From the NCBI RefSeq assembly GCF_014205225.1, contig NZ_JACHNB010000001.1, forward strand, positions 930,001 to 994,000: a stretch of DNA of 64,000 nucleotides, read 5' to 3'. Below the pieces are notes generated by a model. That model worked only from the letters and a program-made list of their open reading frames with translations, was not told the origin of the DNA and made no database searches. Every line of letters begins with the position of its first letter. Position 1 is the first letter of the stretch. A program made the position numbers and the translations under genes. The stretch comes from Actinoplanes octamycinicus. GTDB lineage: Bacteria > Actinomycetota > Actinomycetes > Mycobacteriales > Micromonosporaceae. This document shows positions 42,810-51,662 of this stretch, piece after piece.

Positions 42810-45404
42810 TTAGGGGGTCAAGCCCCGACGGTCCGCCTCCGCCGCGGCCTGACCCCGGCGGGACACCCCGAGCTTGCGCAGGATCGCCGAGACGTGGTGG
42901 TGCACGGTCTTGGTGGAGAGGAAGAGCCGGTCGGCGATCTCCACATTGGACATCCCCTGCCGGATCAGGCCGAGCACCTCGACCTCGCGCCGGGTCAGCT
43001 CGGCCGGATGGTCCCGGGTCCAGCGCTGCGGGCCGCGCGGGATGTCGCGGACGCCGCGGGAGCGCAGCCGGCGGGTGACGATCGCGGCGGCCGGCCGGGT
43101 CCCCAGCCGCTGGAACTCGGCGAGCGCGGCCCGCAACCCGGTCTCCCCGGCGGCGCCGGCCAGGGCCAGTGCCGCGTCGTAGGAGCAGTCCCGTTTCCGC
43201 CAGCGCTCCGCGGCGCCCTCCACGTCCCCGGCCAGCTGCAGGGCATAGGGCTCCAGCAGCCGGATCCCGGGCAGGGTGACGTCCGGCTGCCCGGCCAGCC
43301 GGCGCAGCCAGGCCAGCTCGCCGAGCACCCACCGGGCCTGCCGCCGGGTCGCCAGCGCCCAGGCCTCGGCGATCTCCGGCTCGACCGGGGCGCCGGCCAG
43401 CCAGGCCGCCTCCGCCCGGGCGGTCGCCACCGGGGCGAGGTACTGCAGCTCGCCCTTGCCGGCGGCCAGGTCGCGGGCCTCGTCCAGGACCGGCCACGGA
43501 TCGGCGTCGCCGCCCCGGGCCTGGATCAGCCCGATCACCGCGAGCGCCATGATCCGCAGCAGCGGCACCGGCTTGGCGTCGCGCAGCACCTCCTCGGCGT
43601 CGGTCAGCGCCGGCTCCCAGCGGCCCATGTCCAGGTGGTAGCGGGCCCGGTAGGCGAGCACGTAGTGCTTCCACGCCTCCAGCCCCAGGTCGGCGCAGGC
43701 GGTCACGCCCCGGTCCAGCCAGGACGCCAGATGGTAGGACCGGACCCGGGTCATCGACCAGCCGGCGTGGATGTACGCCCGCCCGATGTGCTCCTCCAGC
43801 CCGGCCTGCTCGGCCAGCGCCAGGCTGCGCTCCAGCTTGCCGATCCCCTCCGGCTCGCCGGCGATCAGCTGCATGGTGCCCAGGTTGTTCAGGCTGTGCA
43901 CGACCACCTCGGTGACGCCGTGCTGCTCGCCCAGCCGCAACGCGCGGGCGCCCAGCTCCATGGCGTCCGGGTACTCCTCGATGTTGAGCGCGATCGACGC
44001 CTGGTTGGTGCAGGCCATCGCGTACTCCGGGCCGGACGGCATGGCGTCCAGGAGCCGCAGCGCCTCCCGCCCGGCCGCGGCCGCCGCCTCGATGTAGCCG
44101 CCGCACCACTGCCGCCGGGACAGGATGGACAGCGCGGTGCCCTCGCCGAGCCGGTCGCCGATCTGCCGGCGGTACCGGATCGCCTCTTGCAAGTCTTCGA
44201 TCGACTCCTCGGTCTGCTCGGTCAGGTAACACTCGTAGGAGCGGCGTTCCAGCAGGTCGGCGCGTTCGGCTGGGGCCAGGCCGGCGGCGAAGCGCAGGGC
44301 CCGGGCGTATTGCGCGGCGGCCTCCCGGTGCGCGCCCGAGTCGGCGGCCTGCTCGGCGGCGCGCGGTGCCCAGCGGAGCACCACCCCGGTGTCGCCGGCC
44401 GCCTCGGCGTGGTGCGCGACCCGGCTCGGGTCGGCCCGGTCCGGATCGGCCAGCAGCGCCCGCAGCACGCCGCGGTGCAGCTCCAGCCGCCGGTGCGGGG
44501 CGAGCGACTCCTCGACGGTGATCCGGGCCAGCTCGTGCCGGAACGCCACCCCGCCCGGCACGCTCTCCAGCATCCCGGCCCGCAGCGCCTCGTCCAGCCC
44601 GGCCATCCCGGTCAGCATGCGCAGCTCGGCGTGCGGCGGGATGACCGAGACCGCGTCCAGCACCGCGGTCGCCTCCGGGCTGAGCCGGGCGGCCCGGGCC
44701 AGCACCGCGTCCCGCACGGTCAGCGGGACGTCGCCGTCGTCGCGGGCCAGCACCTCGGTGACGAAGAACGGGTTGCCGCAGGTCGCCCGGTGCAGCGCCC
44801 GGCCGTCCCGCCCGTGCGACGCGGCCAGCTCGCCGACCGCTGCCGGGGACAGCGGCTCGACACCCATCCGGACGATCCGGTCGCCCTGCAGCTCGCCGAA
44901 GAGCCGGCGCACCGGATGCCGCCGGTCGGTCACCTCGTCGCTGCGGTAGGTCGCGATGATCAGCGCCGGCAGCTCGGCGATCCGCCGGCCGAGCAGGCTG
45001 AGCACGTCCAGGGTGGCCTCGTCGGCCCAGTGCAGGTCCTCCACGACCAGGACCAGGCCGGGCCGCTCCCGCACGTCCCGGATGACGGCGCCGGCCAGCT
45101 CGTAGGGTTTCGCGCCCTGCCCGATCAGCTCCCCGATCGGCCCGCCGTCCTGCGCCATCTCCAGGAACGGACCGAGCGGCCGCGGCGTCCACAGCGGATC
45201 ACAGCCGCCCCAGAGCACCGGGCGGGCCGGCCGGCACTCCGCCCGGAACCGCCGGACCAGAGCGGTCTTGCCCCCGCCGGCCTCGCCGCCGAGCAGCACG
45301 AGCACCCCGCCCCGCCCGCCGCGCACCGTCTCGTGGGCCTGATGCAGCGCGCCGAGCTGCCCGGACCGCTCCAGCAGCCGGGATCCGGCCGAGATCTCCC
45401 CCAT
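42810..45404 (-). CDS. LuxR-family regulator with AAA ATPase (LAL/MalT-like)
   Basis: An 864-residue LAL regulator. Residues ~15-160 hold the STAND ATPase (Walker A GGEAGGGKT, Walker B VLVVEDLHWADE); the middle ~400 residues are TPR-like helical repeats; the last ~60 are a LuxR HTH (LTRREVEVLGLIRQGMSNVEIADRLFLS then TKTVHHHVSAILRKLGVSRR). Such proteins are signal-responsive activators, often of antibiotic or sugar genes. There is no obvious partner cluster; its targets could be the adjacent operons on either side. Confidence 0.92.
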   Translation of the reverse strand: MGEISAGSRLLERSGQLGALHQAHETVRGGRGGVLVLLGGEAGGGKTALVRRFRAECRPARPVLWGGCDPLWTPRPLGPFLEMAQDGGPIGELIGQGAKPYELAGAVIRDVRERPGLVLVVEDLHWADEATLDVLSLLGRRIAELPALIIATYRSDEVTDRRHPVRRLFGELQGDRIVRMGVEPLSPAAVGELAASHGRDGRALHRATCGNPFFVTEVLARDDGDVPLTVRDAVLARAARLSPEATAVLDAVSVIPPHAELRMLTGMAGLDEALRAGMLESVPGGVAFRHELARITVEESLAPHRRLELHRGVLRALLADPDRADPSRVAHHAEAAGDTGVVLRWAPRAAEQAADSGAHREAAAQYARALRFAAGLAPAERADLLERRSYECYLTEQTEESIEDLQEAIRYRRQIGDRLGEGTALSILSRRQWCGGYIEAAAAAGREALRLLDAMPSGPEYAMACTNQASIALNIEEYPDAMELGARALRLGEQHGVTEVVVHSLNNLGTMQLIAGEPEGIGKLERSLALAEQAGLEEHIGRAYIHAGWSMTRVRSYHLASWLDRGVTACADLGLEAWKHYVLAYRARYHLDMGRWEPALTDAEEVLRDAKPVPLLRIMALAVIGLIQARGGDADPWPVLDEARDLAAGKGELQYLAPVATARAEAAWLAGAPVEPEIAEAWALATRRQARWVLGELAWLRRLAGQPDVTLPGIRLLEPYALQLAGDVEGAAERWRKRDCSYDAALALAGAAGETGLRAALAEFQRLGTRPAAAIVTRRLRSRGVRDIPRGPQRWTRDHPAELTRREVEVLGLIRQGMSNVEIADRLFLSTKTVHHHVSAILRKLGVSRRGQAAAEADRRGLTP

Positions 45405-45501
45405 CGCCGCACCATGTCACCGGTCCCCCACCCCCTCCATCACCTATCCGACATCCGAGCATGCCGATCGGCTTCGCACCTCCGGCCCGGCTAGTCAGGT
45501 G

Positions 45502-45519
45502 TAGAATTTCCTAAACTTC
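45502..45519 (+). promoter_or_regulatory. higBA promoter with inverted repeat
   Basis: A -10 box TAGAAT (45502-45507) overlaps an imperfect inverted repeat GAATTT (45504-45509) and AAACTTC (45513-45519), about 18 bases upstream of the toxin GTG. This AT-rich spot is where an XRE antitoxin would bind to repress its own operon. Confidence 0.5.
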
Positions 45520-45525
45520 AGGCCC

Positions 45526-45891
45526 GTGACAGGATGGGAGATCTTCGCGACGGACGAGTTCTACGCCTGGGCAGACACACTCGATGAGGTTTCTCTGCGA
45601 CATCTCGTGCAAGCCATTGATCAGCTCGCCGAGGTGGGCCCGGGGTTGGGACGGCCACTCGTGGACCACATCGAGGGTTCACAGGTACACAACATGAAGG
45701 AGCTACGACCCGGTTCATCGGGACGAAGCGAGATTCGTGCCCTGTTCGTCTTCGACCCCTGGCGGTCAGCGATCCTGCTCATCGGCGGAGACAAGTCCGG
45801 TAACTGGTCCGGGTGGTATCGCACGGCGATTCCGGCGGCCGAGCAGTTGTACGCGCGGTACCTGAAGGACCGCCAGAACGAGGAGGCGTGA
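45526..45891 (+). CDS. higB: HigB-like (Gp49/RelE superfamily) toxin
   Basis: A 121-residue RelE-fold toxin: EIFATDEFYAWADTLDE at the start, GRPLVDHIEGSQVHNMKELRPG in the middle and the basic/aromatic EIRALFVFDPWRSAILLIGGDKSGNW with C-terminal YARYLKD. HigB toxins cleave mRNA in the ribosome. The gene order toxin-first with an XRE antitoxin following is typical of HigBA. GTG 45526; its stop overlaps the antitoxin GTG. Possibly acquired, but codon use looks native. Confidence 0.88.
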   Translation: MTGWEIFATDEFYAWADTLDEVSLRHLVQAIDQLAEVGPGLGRPLVDHIEGSQVHNMKELRPGSSGRSEIRALFVFDPWRSAILLIGGDKSGNWSGWYRTAIPAAEQLYARYLKDRQNEEA

Positions 45892-46229
45892 CCGTGCCCG
45901 GATACCACAAGTGGAGCGACATCCGAGCCGAATTCGTGGAGAAGGCCGGCGGCGAGGAGGCCATCGCTGAAGCTCGCCGGCAGAGCCAGGCGTATGTCAA
46001 CGGATACCGACTGGCGGAACGACGGAAGGCGATCGGGCTGACCCAGGTCGAGGTCGCCGAGCGGATGGGCGTGACCAAGGGCCGCGTCTCCCAGATCGAA
46101 CGCGGCGAGGTCTCCACCGTCGACGCGATCGCCCGCTACGTCCACGCGCTCGGCGGCTATCTCCAGATCTCCGCCGTTTTCGGCGACGACCTGTACATCC
46201 TGCGCGGCACCGACCCGCAGGCCGCCTGA
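45888..46229 (+). CDS. higA: HigA-like XRE antitoxin
   Basis: A 113-residue antitoxin with an HTH_3 domain at ~50-105 (RLAERRKAIGLTQVEVAERM then GVTKGRVSQIERGEVSTV). The N-terminal helix (WSDIRAEFVEKAGGEEAIAEARRQ) is the likely toxin-binding part. It neutralises the upstream toxin and probably represses the operon through the inverted repeat at 45504-45519. GTG 45888 overlaps the toxin stop; GTG 45894 is an alternative. A strong hairpin follows. Confidence 0.88.
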   Translation: MTVPGYHKWSDIRAEFVEKAGGEEAIAEARRQSQAYVNGYRLAERRKAIGLTQVEVAERMGVTKGRVSQIERGEVSTVDAIARYVHALGGYLQISAVFGDDLYILRGTDPQAA

Positions 46230-46237
46230 CCCGTTCT

Positions 46238-46266
46238 CGGTACGGCAGGGAGCACCTGCCGTACCG
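46238..46266. terminator. bidirectional hairpin terminator
   Basis: A perfect 12-bp stem, CGGTACGGCAGG (46238-46249) with CCTGCCGTACCG (46255-46266), and a five-base loop. It lies between the convergent ends of higA (46229) and the alcohol dehydrogenase (46279). There is no U-tail on either strand, so it is of the I-shaped kind common in actinobacteria, and it can serve both genes. Confidence 0.8.
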
Positions 46267-46278
46267 AAAAAGTCCTGG

Positions 46279-47367
46279 TCAGAGGCGGACGACGGAGCGC
46301 GCGCCCTCGCCGCGGGCCATGCGGTCGAAGGCGGCCGGGACGTCGGCCAGGGTGATCCGGTCGGTGATCAGGTGGTCCAGCGACAGCTTGCCGTCCAGGA
46401 CGTCGCGGGCCAGCGCCGGCACCTCGACGTCCGGGTCGGCCTGGCCGTAGACCGAGGCGCGCAGGGTCCGCGCCGAGGAGAAGATGTCCAGCGCGCCGAG
46501 CTGCACCATGTCGTCGGCCGCGCCCATCCCGACCACGGTGACCTGGCCGCCGCGCCGGGTGGCCCGCCACGCGGCCCGGATCGTCGAGGGCCGGCCGACG
46601 CACTCGATGGCGTGGTCGGCGCCGCGCCCCTCGGTGCGCACCCGCACGTCCTTGGAGAGCGCGTCCGAGGAGACCACGAAGTCGGTCGCGCCGGCCGCCT
46701 CGGCCAGCCCCTTCTTCGCCTCGGTGACGTCGACCGCGATCACCTGCCCGGCACCGGCCGCCCGGGCCGCCGCCACCACCGACAGCCCGACCCCGCCGAG
46801 GCCGATCACCAGCACCGACTCGCCCGGCTGCACCCGCGCGGTGTTGCGCACCGCGCCCGACCCGGTCAGCACCGAGCACCCGAGCAGCGCCGCCAGTTCG
46901 AAATCGAGTTCCTTCGGTACGCCGATGACCGCGTTCTCCGGGGCCACCACCTGCTCGGCGAACGCGCCCAGCCCGAGGCACACGTGCACCGGCGCCCCGT
47001 CCAGGGTCATCCCGTTCTCCAGCGCGGCCACCCCGGACGAGGTGGCGCACAACCAGGGCTGCCCGTGCTCGCAGAACCAGCAGCTGCGGCACGGCGGCTG
47101 CCAGTTCAGCACCACGTGGTCGCCGACCGCGGCCCGGGTGACGTGCTCGCCGACCTCGACCACCTCGCCGGCCGCCTCGTGCCCGAGGACCAGCGGGTGC
47201 GGCGGCCGCAACGTCCCGTTGATCATCGAAAGGTCGGAGTGGCAGACGCCGGCCGCCCGGACCCGGACCCGCACCTGGCCCGGGCCGACCTCGGGCAGCC
47301 GCAGCTCCTCGACGGCGGCCGGGACGCCGGCCGTCCGGACCACCAGCCCGGGGATGTAGTGGCTCAT
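46279..47367 (-). CDS. zinc-dependent alcohol dehydrogenase
   Basis: A 362-residue medium-chain alcohol dehydrogenase. Catalytic zinc ligands are in GVCHSDLS and GHEAAGEV; the structural zinc site is PCRSCWFCEHGQPWLC; the NAD site is VIGLGGVGLS. It oxidises an alcohol to the aldehyde that the adjacent aldehyde dehydrogenase would take on. ATG 47367 overlaps the aldehyde dehydrogenase stop (ATGA). The frame stays open well upstream, but that is only a shadow over the neighbouring gene. Confidence 0.93.
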   Translation of the reverse strand: MSHYIPGLVVRTAGVPAAVEELRLPEVGPGQVRVRVRAAGVCHSDLSMINGTLRPPHPLVLGHEAAGEVVEVGEHVTRAAVGDHVVLNWQPPCRSCWFCEHGQPWLCATSSGVAALENGMTLDGAPVHVCLGLGAFAEQVVAPENAVIGVPKELDFELAALLGCSVLTGSGAVRNTARVQPGESVLVIGLGGVGLSVVAAARAAGAGQVIAVDVTEAKKGLAEAAGATDFVVSSDALSKDVRVRTEGRGADHAIECVGRPSTIRAAWRATRRGGQVTVVGMGAADDMVQLGALDIFSSARTLRASVYGQADPDVEVPALARDVLDGKLSLDHLITDRITLADVPAAFDRMARGEGARSVVRL

Positions 47368-48773
47368 CGCTGGATCGCCTTCACCTGCTGGAACTCCTCC
47401 AGGCCGTATCTTCCCAGCTCCCGGCCGATGCCGGACTGCTTGTACCCGCCGAACGGGGCGAACGGGTTGAACGCGCCGCCGTTCACGTCGACCGCGCCGG
47501 TACGCAGCCGCCGGGCCACCGCGAGGGCCCGCTCGTCGCTGCCCCACACCGCGCCGGCCAGGCCGTACTTCGAGTTGTTGGCGATCGCCACGGCCTCGTC
47601 GTCGGAGTCGAACGGGATGATCGACAGCACCGGGCCGAAGACCTCCTCCTGGGCCAGCTCGCTGTCCGGGTCGACGTCGGCGAAGACGGTCGGCGCCACG
47701 AAGTGGCCGGTGGCCGGCACCGGCGCGTCCAGCCCGCCGGCCACCAGCCGGGCCTGGGCCCGCTCGATGAAGCCGCGGACCCGCTCCCGCTGCCCGGCCG
47801 AGACCAGCGGGCCGAGCCGGGTGGCCGGGTCGAACGGGTCGCCCACGGTGTACCCGGCCGCGGTCTTGGCGGCCAGCTCCACCGCCTCGTCGTAGTGGCT
47901 GCGGTGGACCAGCATCCGGGTCCAGGCGGTGCAGGTCTGGCCGGAGTTGAGGAACGCGTTGCCGACCCCGACCTTGACCGCCTTGACCAGGTCGGCGTCC
48001 TCCAGGATCAGGTTCGCCGACTTGCCGCCCAGCTCCAGGGAGACCTTGGCGATCCGGTCGGCGGCGGCGTGGGTGATCGCCCGGCCGGTCGCGGTGGAGC
48101 CGGTGAACGAGATCAGATCGACGTCCGGGTGCCCGGCCAGCGCCGCGCCGACCACCGGCCCGGTGCCGGTGACCAGGTTCAGCACGCCGGGCGGCAGGCC
48201 GGCCTCGTGCGCCGCGTCGAAGAGCAGGAACGCCACCAGCGGGGTGAGCTCGCTCGGCTTGAGCACCACCGTGCAGCCGGCCGCGAGCGCCGCCCCGACC
48301 TTCGCCACCACCTGGTGCAGCGGGTAGTTCCACGGGGTGATCGCGCCGACCACGCCGGCCGCCTCCCGGACGATCAGCGAGTTGCCGATCGTCTCCTCGG
48401 TCACCGGCTGGGCGGCCAGCTCGGCGTACCCCTTCAGCACGGCGAGCGGCAGGCCGGCCTGGACCGCCTGGGCGATCTTGAGCGGGGTGCCCAGCTCCTG
48501 CCCGACGGTCCGGGCGATGTCGGCGGCCCGGGCGGCGAGCGCCTCGTGCAGGCGGCTCAGGGCGGCGCCGCGCTCGGCGAGCGGCAGCCCGGCCCAGCCG
48601 TCGAAAGCCTGCCGGGCGGCGGAGACCGCGAGGTTCACGTCCTCGGCGGTGCCGGCCGGCACGTGGCCGAGCACCTGCTCGGTGTACGGGTTCTCCACCT
48701 CGATCCGGTCGCCGGAGTCGGGCGGCACCCACGCGCCACCGATGTAGAGCTGTTCGCGGAATTCCGACGTCAT
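47364..48773 (-). CDS. aldehyde dehydrogenase
   Basis: A 469-residue NAD(P)-dependent aldehyde dehydrogenase: ITPWNYPLHQ, the FTGSTATGR nucleotide-binding motif, catalytic glutamate in SLELGGKSANLI and catalytic cysteine in NSGQTCTA, and EEVFGPVLSI. It oxidises an aldehyde to a carboxylic acid. Both its start and its end overlap neighbours by ATGA, so the order TetR, aldehyde dehydrogenase, alcohol dehydrogenase is one coupled operon. The acid product could then be activated by the divergent acyl-CoA synthetase. Confidence 0.94.
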   Translation of the reverse strand: MTSEFREQLYIGGAWVPPDSGDRIEVENPYTEQVLGHVPAGTAEDVNLAVSAARQAFDGWAGLPLAERGAALSRLHEALAARAADIARTVGQELGTPLKIAQAVQAGLPLAVLKGYAELAAQPVTEETIGNSLIVREAAGVVGAITPWNYPLHQVVAKVGAALAAGCTVVLKPSELTPLVAFLLFDAAHEAGLPPGVLNLVTGTGPVVGAALAGHPDVDLISFTGSTATGRAITHAAADRIAKVSLELGGKSANLILEDADLVKAVKVGVGNAFLNSGQTCTAWTRMLVHRSHYDEAVELAAKTAAGYTVGDPFDPATRLGPLVSAGQRERVRGFIERAQARLVAGGLDAPVPATGHFVAPTVFADVDPDSELAQEEVFGPVLSIIPFDSDDEAVAIANNSKYGLAGAVWGSDERALAVARRLRTGAVDVNGGAFNPFAPFGGYKQSGIGRELGRYGLEEFQQVKAIQR

Positions 48774-49399
48774 CGGCGTACCCCTTGGTCGTAGTGATCG
48801 GACAGGCCGGCGATGAGCACGTCCAGCCCGAGTTCGAAGGCGCCCTCGTCGACCGCGGCGCGGTGGGCCGCCAGCTCGTGGGCGCGGTGCAGGTGCGGAT
48901 AGGTGTCGTAGAGGCCCGGGTCGTCGGCGAAGCCGAGCGCGAACGAGCCGAGCGCCGACCCGGTGATCAGGTAGCGCATCAGCGCGCCGATGTGGGTGGC
49001 CCGGGACCGGGACCAGCCGGCGTCGATCAGCGCGCCGTAGACCGCCTCGGCCATCGCCAGCCCGTGCGGCCGCCGGCCCGGCCCGGTGGCCAGCACCGGG
49101 ACGATGTTCGGGTGGGCGGCGAGCACCGCGTGGTACGACTTCGCCCAGAGCCGCAGCCCCTCGCGCCAGTCGCAGTCGGCGAACACCCCGATGTCCACCT
49201 GGGCCACCACCGCCTCGGCGACCGCGTCGACGATCTCCGCCTTGGTGGCGAAGTGGTTGTAGAGCGACGGGCCCTGCACGCCGAGCTCGGTGGCGAGCCG
49301 CCGCATCGAGAGCGCGTCCAGGCCCTCGGCGTCGATCAGGGCGGACGCGGCCTCGACGATGCGCTCCCGGGTCAGCAGCGCCTGCCGGGGCCGGGCCAT
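48770..49399 (-). CDS. TetR-family regulator of the alcohol/aldehyde operon
   Basis: A 209-residue TetR repressor: N-terminal HTH (ALLTRERIVEAASALIDAEG then SMRRLATELGVQGPSLYNHF) and a TetR_C-type helical domain. It is the first gene of the dehydrogenase operon and divergent from the acyl-CoA synthetase gene. A 31-bp palindrome in the 102-bp spacer is the probable operator, controlling both directions. Effector unknown; a fatty or aromatic aldehyde or acyl-CoA would be logical. Confidence 0.9.
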   Translation of the reverse strand: MARPRQALLTRERIVEAASALIDAEGLDALSMRRLATELGVQGPSLYNHFATKAEIVDAVAEAVVAQVDIGVFADCDWREGLRLWAKSYHAVLAAHPNIVPVLATGPGRRPHGLAMAEAVYGALIDAGWSRSRATHIGALMRYLITGSALGSFALGFADDPGLYDTYPHLHRAHELAAHRAAVDEGAFELGLDVLIAGLSDHYDQGVRR

Positions 49400-49436
49400 A
49401 TGGCAACTCCCTGGAAATTCGGAATCAGCACTGGAC

Positions 49437-49467
49437 GCGCAAAAACTTACGCCGCTAGTTTATGCGC
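49437..49467. promoter_or_regulatory. palindromic operator between tetR and acyl-CoA synthetase
   Basis: Inverted arms GCGCAAAAACT (49437-49447) and AGTTTATGCGC (49457-49467) match at ten of eleven positions around a 9-bp spacer. It is the only A/T-rich palindrome in this divergent spacer and fits a TetR dimer-of-dimers site. Confidence 0.75.
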
Positions 49468-49501
49468 AAGCTGCGACGTACATCACTCGGAGGCGATCCG
49501 T

Positions 49502-51040
49502 ATGACGACTTTGTCCCTGGCCACCGTTCTGGCGGAGAGCGCGCGCCGATACCCGGACAAAGTAGCGGTGATCGACGCGGGCGCCCGGATCACCTACCAC
49601 GAGCTGTGGCAGCAGACCCGGGAGTACGCCGCCGGGCTGCGCGAGCTGGGCATCGGCCCGGGCGACACGATCGCCGTGATGATCCCGAACGTCGCCGACT
49701 TCCCCCGGGTCTACTACGCGGCGCTGGCCGTGGGCGCCCGGGTGGTGCCGGTCTCGCTGCTGCTGACCGCCGACGAGGTGGCCTACGTGCTGGCCGACAG
49801 CCAGGCCGACCTGCTGGTCACGCACTCGGCGTTCCTGCAGGTGGGCGCGGCGGCGGCGCAGATCTCCGGCACCCCGCTGGCCAACGTCGGCCCGCTGCCG
49901 GCCGAGCTGCCCGCCCCGCCGCGGCGGCTGGAGGAGGTGTCCGCGTCGGTGCCGGCGCTGCACACCTACGTGACCCGGGAGGCCGAGGACGTCGCGGTGA
50001 TCCTCTACACCAGCGGCACCACCGGCAAGCCGAAAGGCGCCCTGCTCACCCACCTCAACCTGGTGATGAACGCGGCGGTCAACGTCTTCGACGTGCACCC
50101 GATCACCGGCGACGACGTGGTGCTCGGCTGCCTGCCGCTGTTCCACACGTTCGGCCAGACGGTCGGGATGAACGCCACCTTCCGGCTGGGCGGCACGCTG
50201 GTGCTGCTGCCCCGGTTCTCCGGCGAGGCGGCGATCGACCTGATCCTGCGGGAGAACGTGACGATCTTCCACGGCGTGCCGACCATGTACATCGGGCTGC
50301 TCGAGGCCGCGGCCAAGGCGGAGAAGCTGCCGCAGCTCAAGCTGTGCGTGTCCGGTGGCGCGTCACTGCCGGTCGCGGTGCTGGAGCGGTTCGCCGCCAT
50401 CTTCGGGTCGCAGATCTGGGAGGGTTACGGGCTGTCCGAGACGTCGCCGACGGCGACCACCAACCAGCCGGCGTACGGCGCCAAGCCGGGCACCGTGGGC
50501 CACCCGATCTGGGGCGTCGAGGTGGAGATCGCCCGGCCGGAGATCCCGGAGCGGATCGAGTTCCTGCCGACCGGCGAGCTGGGCGAGATCGTGATCCGCG
50601 GGCACAACGTCTTCGCCGGTTACCTGAACCGGCCGGAGGCGACCGCGGAGGCCATCGTCGACGGCTGGTTCCGCACCGGCGACCTCGGCGTCAAGGACGA
50701 GCAGGGGTTCATCAGCATCGTCGACCGGACCAAGGACCTGATCATCCGGGGCGGCTTCAACGTCTACCCGCGGGAGGTCGAGGAGGTGATCGCCCGCCAC
50801 CCGGCGATCCAGCAGGTGGCGGTGATCGGGGTGGCGGACGAGACGCACGGCGAGGAGATCTGCGCCGTGGTGGTGCTGGAGGACAAGGGCTTGACCGAGG
50901 AGGAGCTGATCGACTGGTCGCGGGAGCGGCTGGGCAAGCACAAGTACCCGCGGCAGGTCCGGTTCGCCGAGTCGCTCCCGCTCGGGCCCAGCATGAAGGT
51001 GCTCAAGCGGGAGCTGCGCGCCCAGTACTCGGGCAAGTAG
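49502..51040 (+). CDS. acyl-CoA synthetase (AMP-binding, fatty-acid ligase type)
   Basis: A 512-residue ANL-family ligase. It contains the ATP motif YTSGTTGKPKG, EGYGLSETSP, WFRTGDLG, the hinge RTKDLIIRGGFNVYPREVEE, and the catalytic lysine near the C-terminus (SMKVLKREL). It activates a carboxylic acid to its CoA ester. It is divergent from the TetR-aldehyde-alcohol dehydrogenase operon, so alcohol to acid to CoA ester is a consistent three-step path. TCGGAGGC precedes the ATG. Confidence 0.93.
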   Translation: MTTLSLATVLAESARRYPDKVAVIDAGARITYHELWQQTREYAAGLRELGIGPGDTIAVMIPNVADFPRVYYAALAVGARVVPVSLLLTADEVAYVLADSQADLLVTHSAFLQVGAAAAQISGTPLANVGPLPAELPAPPRRLEEVSASVPALHTYVTREAEDVAVILYTSGTTGKPKGALLTHLNLVMNAAVNVFDVHPITGDDVVLGCLPLFHTFGQTVGMNATFRLGGTLVLLPRFSGEAAIDLILRENVTIFHGVPTMYIGLLEAAAKAEKLPQLKLCVSGGASLPVAVLERFAAIFGSQIWEGYGLSETSPTATTNQPAYGAKPGTVGHPIWGVEVEIARPEIPERIEFLPTGELGEIVIRGHNVFAGYLNRPEATAEAIVDGWFRTGDLGVKDEQGFISIVDRTKDLIIRGGFNVYPREVEEVIARHPAIQQVAVIGVADETHGEEICAVVVLEDKGLTEEELIDWSRERLGKHKYPRQVRFAESLPLGPSMKVLKRELRAQYSGK

Positions 51041-51057
51041 CCTCGGCAGCTCTTCAC

Positions 51058-51480
51058 TCAGGTCAGCAACCGAGGCAGCTCCGCGACGATCGGCACGTCG
51101 GCGGGCAACCACGGGACACTGTCCAACTGGTCCACGGTCAGCCAGCGCAGGGCGGAATGCTCCAGCGCCTCCGGGACGCCGCCGCCGAGCACCTCGACGG
51201 CGTAGACCCGGAGCACGGCCCGGCCGTGGGCCAGCGGGACGTCCGGGCCGACCCGGTCGCCGACCTCGACGGTGATGCCCAGCTCCTCGACGCACTCCCG
51301 GGCCAGGGCCTGCCGCTCGGTCTCGCCGCGCTCGACCTTCCCGCCGGGGAACTCCCATTTGCCGGCCGCCTCGGGCGGGGAGCTGCGCTGGCAGGCGAGC
51401 ACCCGCCCGCGCTCGATGATCACCGCGGCGACAATCACCCTGGGTGATGGCGGCGACTTGACGTACTGTTCCGACGGCAT
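51058..51480 (-). CDS. mutT: NUDIX hydrolase, MutT type
   Basis: A 140-residue MutT-like protein with a full Nudix box, GGKVERGETERQALARECVE followed by ELGI (G-x5-E-x7-REUxEExGU). MutT enzymes destroy 8-oxo-dGTP to prevent mutation; the WEFPGGK preceding the box is typical. ATG 51480 is preferred; a start at 51507 is also in frame. The gene is convergent with the acyl-CoA synthetase. Confidence 0.9.
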   Translation of the reverse strand: MPSEQYVKSPPSPRVIVAAVIIERGRVLACQRSSPPEAAGKWEFPGGKVERGETERQALARECVEELGITVEVGDRVGPDVPLAHGRAVLRVYAVEVLGGGVPEALEHSALRWLTVDQLDSVPWLPADVPIVAELPRLLT

Positions 51481-51662
51481 GAGATCCAAGATCGCACAAA
51501 ACTTCACCGATCAGGTTGCCCGAGCCGCCCCGATCGTCCCCCAAACACGGATATGTGGGCGTGGACATCACTGTCCCAACGGACGAGACTGTGCGTACCG
51601 ACCATGACGACACGGCGACAGTTCGGCCACAAGCCGGCAACAACGCTTTGGGGGGTGCGGCC

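Noticed and set aside
42271..45192. Very long minus-strand frame across the LuxR-type regulator
   Set aside because: It is a different frame of the same strand as the real regulator gene and has no family sequence; only its last part near 42603 was kept as a weak small gene.
47368..48732. Upstream extension of the alcohol dehydrogenase frame
   Set aside because: The residues are a shadow of the aldehyde dehydrogenase gene; the ATGA overlap at 47364-47367 fixes the true start.
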